Below, in pieces: positions 14,883-20,527 of a stretch of DNA of 20,527 bases. The stretch spans positions 1 through 20,527 of the forward strand of contig CAJLXA010000033.1 in the NCBI GenBank assembly GCA_905210485.1. Direction: 5' to 3'. Positions within the stretch are counted from its first letter, which is position 1, and every line of letters starts with the position of its first letter. Position numbers and translations under genes: made by a program. The DNA comes from an uncultured Eubacteriales bacterium. GTDB taxonomy: Bacteria > Bacillota > Clostridia > Oscillospirales > CAG-272. Under the pieces are notes generated by a model, which did no database searches, had not been told where the DNA came from, and worked only from the letters and a program-made list of their open reading frames with translations.

Positions 14883-17800
14883 AAAACGGCCGGAACTGGC
14901 GCATGAGGCCAACGGACTTCTTAACGAAGCCGAAACCTTTCTCGGCATCCGTTCTTTGAAAAAAGTCAGAATCCTGAACCGTTATGATGTCGAAAACATC
15001 TCCGAAGACCTCTTTTCCTACGCGGAGAAAACGGTCTTCTCCGAACCGCAATCGGATATTGTGTCCCATGCACCGGATACCGACGGAGCCATCGCTTTCG
15101 CGGTGGAGTACCTGCCCGGTCAGTTCGATCAGCGGGCCGATTCCGCGGCGCAATGCATACAAATCATCTCGCAATCGGAAAGACCCGTCATACGCACGGC
15201 CAAAGTATATCTTCTCTACGGCGATCTCAGCGACGCCGAAATCGGAAAAATCAAAAAATATGTGATAAACCCCGTGGAAGCGCGCGAGGCGTCCTTCGAC
15301 CTGCCAGACACGCTGGCGCTGCCGTGTGAAACGCCGACCGCCGTCCGCACGCTTTACGGTTTCTGCGACCTTGACAATGAGGGACTTGCCGCTTTTATCA
15401 AGGAATACGGACTGGCAATGGACATGGACGATCTTGTGTTCTGCCGGGACTATTTCCGTGCGGAACACCGCGATCCCACCGTCACCGAAATACGGGTGAT
15501 CGACACCTATTGGTCGGATCACTGCCGTCACACCACATTTCACACCGTTATTGATCATGTCGTTTTTGAAGACAAACTGCTGAAGAAAACCTATGACGAA
15601 TACATCGCCGCGCGCGCGGCCCTCGGCAACACGAAACCGATATGTTTCATGGATATTGCCACGCTTGCGGTCAAGGTGCTGAAAAAGCAGGGAAAACTTG
15701 ATAAACTCGATGAAAGCGACGAGATCAACGCCTGCACTGTCAGAATACGCGTCGATGTGGACGGCACAAGCGAGCCGTGGCTGTTGCTTTTCAAAAACGA
15801 AACGCATAACCACCCCACCGAGATCGAACCGTTCGGCGGCGCGGCAACCTGTATCGGCGGCGCAATCCGCGATCCGCTTTCCGGCCGCTCCTATGTCTAC
15901 GGTGCAATGCGCGTCACCGGCGCGGCCGATCCCCTGCAACCGGTCGGAGAAACCATCGAGGGGAAACTGCCCCAGCGGAAAATCGTTCAGACCGCCGCGG
16001 CGGGTTACTCTTCCTACGGTAACCAGATCGGTCTTGCCACGGGAATCGTAGATGAGATATATCATCCGGGATATGTTGCAAAACGTATGGAGATCGGCGC
16101 GGTGATTGCCGCCGCCCCCGAAAAGAACGTGCGCCGGGAGGTTCCCGCCCCCGGTGACGTAGTGATCCTTCTCGGCGGCGCCACCGGCCGCGACGGCATA
16201 GGAGGCGCCACCGGCTCAAGCAAAGCGCACAACGCCCATTCGGTGGAGACCTGCGGCGCGGAAGTCCAAAAAGGCAATGCGCCCGAAGAGCGCAAACTGC
16301 AACGGCTTTTCCGCAATCCCGAAGCCTGCAGAATGATAAAACGCTGCAACGACTTCGGCGCCGGCGGCGTTTCGGTTGCCATCGGCGAACTGGCCGACGG
16401 CCTTGACATTGATCTTGACGCGGTGCCGAAAAAGTACGAGGGACTTGACGGAACCGAACTTGCGATCTCCGAATCGCAGGAACGTATGGCGGTTGTCGTC
16501 GAAGCCGGGAACGTACAGAAGTTTCTCTCGATTGCCAATCGTGAAAATCTTGCCGCAACGCCCGTGGCCGTCGTAACGGCGTCACCCCGTCTTGTGATGC
16601 GCTGGAACGGAAACACCATTGTCAGCATCAGCCGCGAATTTCTGAATTCCAACGGCGCCGATAAGCACATATCCATCGTGACCGAACCTTTGTCGGTTCC
16701 CTGCCGGACGATAACGGGCGGTTTTTCCGAAAACTACCGCCGCATGGCCGCCGACCTCAATGTCTGCTCCAAACGCGGCCTTGCCGAACGTTTCGATTCC
16801 ACGATCGGCGCCGGTACCGTCCTTATGCCCTTTGGGGGCAAAAATCAGTTGACGCCCGTTCAGGCCATGGTTCAGAAGATCTCCGTTGAAAAGAAACATA
16901 CGGACGACTGTTCGCTCATGGCTTTCGGGTACAATCCCTTTATCTCCGAAAAAAGTCCCTATCACGGCGCCTATCTTGCCGTTGTCGAATCGGTATGCAA
17001 GCTGATCGCCTCCGGCGCGGATTTCAAAGATGTTTACCTTACTTTACAGGAATATTTCAAACGTCCGGGAAAAGACGGCAAACGCTGGAGCCAGCCTTTT
17101 TCCGCACTGCTCGGTGCGTTCAAAGCGCAGACGGAACTCGGTATCGGCGCCATCGGCGGTAAGGATTCCATGAGCGGATCTTTTGAAAATATCGACGTTC
17201 CCCCGACCCTGGTCTCCTTTGCCGTTACCACCTCCAAAACCGACCGCATCATTTCGCCGGAATTCAAAAAAGCGGGCAACAAAGTGGTCTTTCTCTCCCC
17301 CGCGTACAACGAAAATCATCTGCCGGATACCCCGTCGCTGCTCGCCCTTTTTCACCGGGTCGCAGAACTTATAAAGAGCGGGAAAGCCGTTTCCTGTTAC
17401 ACACCCGGTATGGGCGGGATTGCGGAAGCCGTTATGAAAATGTGCTTCGGCAACGGTCTCGGTTGCGCTTTTACGAACGCTGTTACGCTAAACGATTTGT
17501 TCGCCTGTCACTATGCGGGTTTCGTACTGGAAGTGACCGAATGGGAAAATGAAAAAGAGATTATCGGCGTTGTTACCGAATCTCCCGTTCTCTCTTACGC
17601 CGAAGAAAAAATCCCGCTTTCCGAAATTCTCCCGGTTTATGAAAACAAACTGGAAAGCATTTTCCCATGCAATATTCAAAATACGGGAAAAACGCCCGAA
17701 ACGGTTTCTTACAGAACAAAAACATGGGCGTCCCCGGCTGTCAAAGTTGCCGTACCACGCGTGCTGATCCCGGTTTTCCCGGGAACAAACTGCGAATATG

Positions 17801-18549
17801 ACTCCGCCAAGGCGGTGGCCGACGCCGGCGCCGTTCCCGAAATCGTTGTCATCAACAACCTCACCGCACATGGGATTGCGGAGAGCGTGAAATATTTTGA
17901 AAAGCAACTGAAAAACGCCCAGATGATTTTTATTCCCGGCGGATTTTCCGGCGGAGACGAACCCGACGGTTCCGGCAAATTCATCACCGCATTTTTCCGT
18001 AACCCTGAAATTAAGGAGGGCGTTACCGATCTGCTCGATAACCGTGACGGTCTGATATGCGGTATCTGCAACGGATTTCAGGCGCTGATTAAACTCGGTC
18101 TTGTGCCTTACGGGAAAATCATCGACACCGATCTGCACTGTCCTACCCTGACTTATAACACCATTGCGCGGCACCAGTCCAAAATTGTCCGTACAAGAAT
18201 TGCCTCAAACAAGTCTCCGTGGCTGTCGCTTATGCATGTCGGCGACATCGTGAATGTTCCGGTCTCTCACGGAGAGGGACGCTTCCTTGCCGATGAAAAA
18301 TTGATTGCCGCACTTGCCGAAAACGGACAGATCGCCACGCAGTACGTTGACTTTGAGGGAAAGGCGACAAACGATATTCACTTCAACCCCAACGATTCCG
18401 CATTTGCCGTTGAGGGCATTACTTCGCCGGACGGCAGAGTGTTCGGCAAAATGGGACACAGTGAACGCATAGGCGCGGGACTGTACCGCAACGTCCCCGG
18501 AAACTATGATATACAGATGTTCGCGGCCGCCGTCCGATACTTCAAATAA
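14860..18549 (+). CDS. purL: Phosphoribosylformylglycinamidine synthase, single chain with glutaminase domain
   Basis: This enzyme turns FGAR, glutamine and ATP into FGAM. At 1229 residues it is the long form that fuses synthetase and glutaminase, as in the Clostridia-type clade. The N terminus (MVYRVFVEKRPELAHEANGL) suits that clade. The synthetase part shows THNHPTEIEPFGG with H316 and H318. The class I glutaminase starts near residue 965 (VLIPVFPGTNCEYD), with nucleophile C1070 in CGICNGFQAL and H1137 and E1139 in SHGEGRF, so all three triad residues are present. The ATG at 14860 has GGAGG at 14849-14853 and overlaps purD by 23 bases. This protein's intact glutaminase contrasts with the degenerate one in the purF-like protein. 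It is the last gene of the operon, followed by tandem hairpins. Confidence 0.97.
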   Translation: MVYRVFVEKRPELAHEANGLLNEAETFLGIRSLKKVRILNRYDVENISEDLFSYAEKTVFSEPQSDIVSHAPDTDGAIAFAVEYLPGQFDQRADSAAQCIQIISQSERPVIRTAKVYLLYGDLSDAEIGKIKKYVINPVEAREASFDLPDTLALPCETPTAVRTLYGFCDLDNEGLAAFIKEYGLAMDMDDLVFCRDYFRAEHRDPTVTEIRVIDTYWSDHCRHTTFHTVIDHVVFEDKLLKKTYDEYIAARAALGNTKPICFMDIATLAVKVLKKQGKLDKLDESDEINACTVRIRVDVDGTSEPWLLLFKNETHNHPTEIEPFGGAATCIGGAIRDPLSGRSYVYGAMRVTGAADPLQPVGETIEGKLPQRKIVQTAAAGYSSYGNQIGLATGIVDEIYHPGYVAKRMEIGAVIAAAPEKNVRREVPAPGDVVILLGGATGRDGIGGATGSSKAHNAHSVETCGAEVQKGNAPEERKLQRLFRNPEACRMIKRCNDFGAGGVSVAIGELADGLDIDLDAVPKKYEGLDGTELAISESQERMAVVVEAGNVQKFLSIANRENLAATPVAVVTASPRLVMRWNGNTIVSISREFLNSNGADKHISIVTEPLSVPCRTITGGFSENYRRMAADLNVCSKRGLAERFDSTIGAGTVLMPFGGKNQLTPVQAMVQKISVEKKHTDDCSLMAFGYNPFISEKSPYHGAYLAVVESVCKLIASGADFKDVYLTLQEYFKRPGKDGKRWSQPFSALLGAFKAQTELGIGAIGGKDSMSGSFENIDVPPTLVSFAVTTSKTDRIISPEFKKAGNKVVFLSPAYNENHLPDTPSLLALFHRVAELIKSGKAVSCYTPGMGGIAEAVMKMCFGNGLGCAFTNAVTLNDLFACHYAGFVLEVTEWENEKEIIGVVTESPVLSYAEEKIPLSEILPVYENKLESIFPCNIQNTGKTPETVSYRTKTWASPAVKVAVPRVLIPVFPGTNCEYDSAKAVADAGAVPEIVVINNLTAHGIAESVKYFEKQLKNAQMIFIPGGFSGGDEPDGSGKFITAFFRNPEIKEGVTDLLDNRDGLICGICNGFQALIKLGLVPYGKIIDTDLHCPTLTYNTIARHQSKIVRTRIASNKSPWLSLMHVGDIVNVPVSHGEGRFLADEKLIAALAENGQIATQYVDFEGKATNDIHFNPNDSAFAVEGITSPDGRVFGKMGHSERIGAGLYRNVPGNYDIQMFAAAVRYFK

Positions 18550-18560
18550 CGGAAAAATCT

Positions 18561-18658
18561 CTGCCGCTGCCTGCGGCAGCGATGGTATGTCTGCACCGTA
18601 AAAAGCACGACGGACGGCATCGTCGCAACAAAAAAGCAGCAGAACACCTGCCGCTTTT
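18561..18658 (+). terminator. Series of hairpins after purL
   Basis: Three stems follow purL: CTGCCGC/GCGGCAG (18561-18579), CGACG/CGTCG (18608-18625), and an 11-bp stem with one mismatch, AAAAGCAGCAG/CTGCCGCTTTT (18632-18658). Only the third ends in a T-run and looks like a terminator; the first two may protect the 3' end. No gene is visible in this 124-base stretch. Confidence 0.5.
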
Positions 18659-18673
18659 ATCCGCCCGTACATC

Positions 18674-18719
18674 AAAAAAGACGGATATGTAACGTAAAGA
18701 TTACATATCCGTCTTTTTT
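18674..18719. terminator. Bidirectional terminator between purL and the serine dehydratase gene
   Basis: A perfect 19-bp stem has arms 18674-18692 and 18701-18719 and an 8-base loop. The core GACGGATATGTAA/TTACATATCCGTC is flanked by A6 and T6 runs. Its right end touches the stop codon of the minus-strand gene. Confidence 0.92.
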
Positions 18720-20194
18720 TAGTGATACAATTTTGCAAGGCCGCCTTCGCTGGTCTCCTTATAAGTGCGCGAAAGGTCACGCCCGGTCTCATACATGGTC
18801 TTCACAACAAGGTCAAAAGAAATTTTGCGGGAATCGCTTAAAAAGTTCGCGAGGTTGACCGCATTGATGGCGCGCATGGCGGCAACGGCATTGCGTTCAA
18901 TGCACGGTATCTGCACAAGGCCGCGGATCGGATCGCATGTAAGCCCGAGGTGATGTTCAAGAGCCACTTCGGCGGCATATTCGATCTGGTCGATTGTCAT
19001 TTCGTAGAGTTCGCCGAGAGCGGCCGCCGCCATGGAGCAAGCACTGCCGATCTCCGCCTGACACCCACATTCCGCGCCGCTGATCGAAGCGTTTGTTTTG
19101 ATCAGGTTGCCGATAATGCCGGCGGTGGCAAGCGCATGCAGAATATCCGTATCGGAAAATCCTTTGCGCTCCTGCACATATCTCAGTACCGCGGGCATAA
19201 CGCCACTGGAACCGCAGGTCGGCGCCGTCACGATACGCCCCGCGGACGCGTTCTGTTCGCTCACTGCGAACGCATAGGCACACACAAGCCGGTTTTCCCG
19301 CGTTTCGTTTGATTCGTCAATATGGCGTTGATTATAAAGATGATTGGCCTTGCGGACAACGTGAAGACCGCCGAACAATTCGCCTGTCGCGTCAAGTCCT
19401 TCTTTAATACTGTTCTGCATGGTCTGCCAACAGGTAAGAAGATAATCGAAAATCTCTTTCCCCTCGATTTTTTCAACGTACTGCCAGAGCCGCAGACCGT
19501 GCGCCTTGCAGTAGGCGGCAATATCCGTAAAACTGTCGTGCGGATAAACGGATTTCGGCTCCGTAACCGCGGGGGCATCACGGCCGTCTACCCGTATTTC
19601 CCCGCCGCCGATACTGCATACCCGCCATTCGCCGATCGCCTCATCGCCCATAAACGCGCGGAGGATCATCGTATTCGGGTGCGGCAGATCGGTGGTCAGC
19701 GTATCGAATCTGACGGTTGTCGGCACCGGAGCAAATTCCTGACAAATGATATAGTCGGTACGGTGTCCTTTCCCCGTTTTGGCCAGACTGCCGAACAGAA
19801 TCGCCTCATAGCGGTCAGCCTGCGGATAAGTGGTGCGGAAGAGACGCGCCGCCGTTTCCGGTCCCATCGTATGGGAACTTGACGGGCCGTTTCCTATGCG
19901 GTAAAGTTCGGACAGGGAGTCCATTCCCTTATCTTTTCGTTCCCGTCGCATGAACGGCGCCGGTTTTTCACGGGTATCGCCGTGAAGAAGCGTTTCCAGT
20001 TCCACGCCGAATACGGACGCCAGCCGGCATAAAACTTCCGTTGCGGGGGCAGAATCGCCCGTTTCCCATTTGGAAACCGCTTTATCCGTCACACCGACGC
20101 GCTTGCCGAGCTCTGCCTGCGAAAATCCGGCGCGTTTGCGCAGGATACGGATCTGCTTTGCAATGGCCTCCGATGCGTTTTTTTCTGTTACCAT
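18719..20194 (-). CDS. XRE-type helix-turn-helix domain fused to iron-sulfur L-serine dehydratase
   Basis: The 491-residue protein has two parts. Residues 8-70 form an XRE/Cro-type helix-turn-helix (ILRKRAGFSQAELGKRVGVTDKAVSKWETGDSAP). From M91 a complete single-chain L-serine dehydratase follows, converting serine to pyruvate and ammonia, in beta-then-alpha order: LYRIGNGPSSSHTMGP, SIGGGEI, TAPTCGSSG and SGAECGCQAEIGSACSMAAA. Cluster cysteines C378, C420 and C431 keep the 42- and 11-residue spacing of the Legionella enzyme. The protein ends GGLAKLYH, without the tail cysteine that is the fourth ligand in that enzyme. The ATG at 20194 has GAGGAAA upstream. M91 is where ordinary SdaA starts, but its AAGGG is only 1-2 bases away, so fusion is preferred. 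It may bind its own promoter or control serine and one-carbon genes in response to serine or cluster state; this is inference. Confidence 0.92.
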   Translation of the reverse strand: MVTEKNASEAIAKQIRILRKRAGFSQAELGKRVGVTDKAVSKWETGDSAPATEVLCRLASVFGVELETLLHGDTREKPAPFMRRERKDKGMDSLSELYRIGNGPSSSHTMGPETAARLFRTTYPQADRYEAILFGSLAKTGKGHRTDYIICQEFAPVPTTVRFDTLTTDLPHPNTMILRAFMGDEAIGEWRVCSIGGGEIRVDGRDAPAVTEPKSVYPHDSFTDIAAYCKAHGLRLWQYVEKIEGKEIFDYLLTCWQTMQNSIKEGLDATGELFGGLHVVRKANHLYNQRHIDESNETRENRLVCAYAFAVSEQNASAGRIVTAPTCGSSGVMPAVLRYVQERKGFSDTDILHALATAGIIGNLIKTNASISGAECGCQAEIGSACSMAAAALGELYEMTIDQIEYAAEVALEHHLGLTCDPIRGLVQIPCIERNAVAAMRAINAVNLANFLSDSRKISFDLVVKTMYETGRDLSRTYKETSEGGLAKLYH

Positions 20195-20231
20195 TTCTGT
20201 TTCCTCTTCGCCTCATGCCGATCTTTGTTTT

Positions 20232-20274
20232 CGCGCGTTTTATTTTTTGCGCGCGCGGAATGTCGTGACACATT
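20232..20274 (-). promoter_or_regulatory. Inverted repeats in the serine dehydratase leader (candidate operator)
   Basis: CGCGCG (20232-20237) and CGCGCG (20250-20255) can form a hairpin around an A/T-rich loop. TGTC-GT-GACA (20261-20270) lies just beside it and about 17-26 bases into the transcript. Either could be the target of the XRE domain; no footprint or second copy supports this. Confidence 0.3.
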
Positions 20275-20293
20275 GCATGATGCTTTTTCATTA

Positions 20294-20322
20294 ATTGTAT
20301 CTTATATAAGGATAAAAGTCAA
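20294..20322 (-). promoter_or_regulatory. Promoter of the XRE-serine dehydratase gene
   Basis: On the minus strand TTGACT (20317-20322), a 17-base spacer and TACAAT (20294-20299), each box one mismatch from consensus. The start should be near 20287, giving a leader of about 93 bases. Confidence 0.82.
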
Positions 20323-20402
20323 GCGTATCCCCTGAAAAAGGCGGCAAAGCAAGAGAAAGCCGTTTTATCGCCCGATATTCTGCCCTTTTTTCAAAAAAGC
20401 TA

Positions 20403-20431
20403 TTGACAAAAGGGAGATTTTGTTGTATAAT
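20403..20431 (+). promoter_or_regulatory. Consensus promoter of tRNA-Tyr
   Basis: TTGACA (20403-20408), 17 bases, TATAAT (20426-20431): a perfect sigma-70 match. T6 and A6 tracts lie just upstream and may act as an UP element. The mature tRNA begins only 11 bases after the -10 box, so the leader is very short. Confidence 0.92.
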
Positions 20432-20442
20432 ATCGCCCGTAT

Positions 20443-20526
20443 GGGGGAATTCCCGAGTGGCCAAAGGGGACAGACTGTAAATCTGCTGCGATTGCTTCGG
20501 TGGTTCGAATCCACCTTCCCCCACCA
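20443..20526 (+). tRNA. tRNA-Tyr(GTA)
   Basis: The acceptor arms GGGGGAA and TTCCCCC pair, followed by A73 and encoded CCA (20524-20526). The anticodon loop CTGTAAA gives anticodon GTA at 20477-20479, with stem CAGA/TCTG (the outermost pair is an A-C mismatch). A long variable arm and the T arm GGTGG-TTCGAAT-CCACC fit tyrosine tRNA. It is complete and ends one base before the window edge, so more tRNAs may follow. Confidence 0.95.
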
Positions 20527-20527
20527 A

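Noticed and set aside
14845..16065. 406-codon minus-strand open frame
   Set aside because: It is antisense to purL, with no ribosome binding site and no recognisable domain.
20291..20527. Minus-strand open frame starting MVGEGGFEPP
   Set aside because: It is the antisense of tRNA-Tyr and its promoter, another classic false protein.

Overview
The window looks like a chromosome segment of a fermentative Clostridia-type Firmicute with moderately high GC. The evidence is an AddB-type nuclease, formate-THF ligase next to serine hydroxymethyltransferase, a long single-chain PurL with its own glutaminase domain, a ZTP riboswitch, strong AGGAGG-like ribosome binding sites, and sigma-70 promoters with consensus boxes and exact 17-bp spacers. 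The assignment below class level is not supported by anything I can read here.

Layout. (1) 1-1302 (+): the C-terminal part of AddB, whose start lies outside the window. A bidirectional terminator follows. (2) 1366-4303 (-): a glyA-fhs operon that makes one-carbon units on tetrahydrofolate, driven by a clear promoter at 4389-4417. (3) 4559-4801 (+): tRNA-Leu(CAG) with its own promoter and terminator. (4) 4907-6872 (-): a more AT-rich accessory block holding a cytidine-deaminase-family gene, an isochorismatase-family hydrolase, and a trans-aconitate methyltransferase-like gene broken by an in-frame TGA. (5) 7087-18549 (+): a long purine operon, purE-purC-purF(variant)-purM-purN-purO-purH(AICAR transformylase only)-purD-purL, behind a consensus promoter, a ZTP (pfl) riboswitch and an intrinsic terminator. 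(6) 18719-20194 (-): an iron-sulfur L-serine dehydratase carrying an N-terminal XRE-type DNA-binding domain, convergent with purL. (7) 20403-20526 (+): tRNA-Tyr(GTA) behind a perfect consensus promoter.

The parts form one metabolic theme. GlyA takes one-carbon units from serine and Fhs makes 10-formyl-THF from formate. PurN and the AICAR transformylase spend 10-formyl-THF. The ZTP riboswitch responds to an AICAR-derived signal that rises when 10-formyl-THF is short. The serine dehydratase competes for serine, the GlyA substrate.

The most unusual points are: a PurF homologue with an intact PRPP-binding domain and intact Fe-S cysteines, but with the catalytic cysteine and most of the glutamine pocket replaced; the XRE-serine dehydratase fusion, which also lacks the usual C-terminal tail cysteine; the archaeal-type PurO cyclohydrolase paired with a stand-alone AICAR transformylase; and the nonsense-interrupted methyltransferase. 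purK, purB and purA are not in the window. All family assignments were made by eye from motifs and length; no database search was run.
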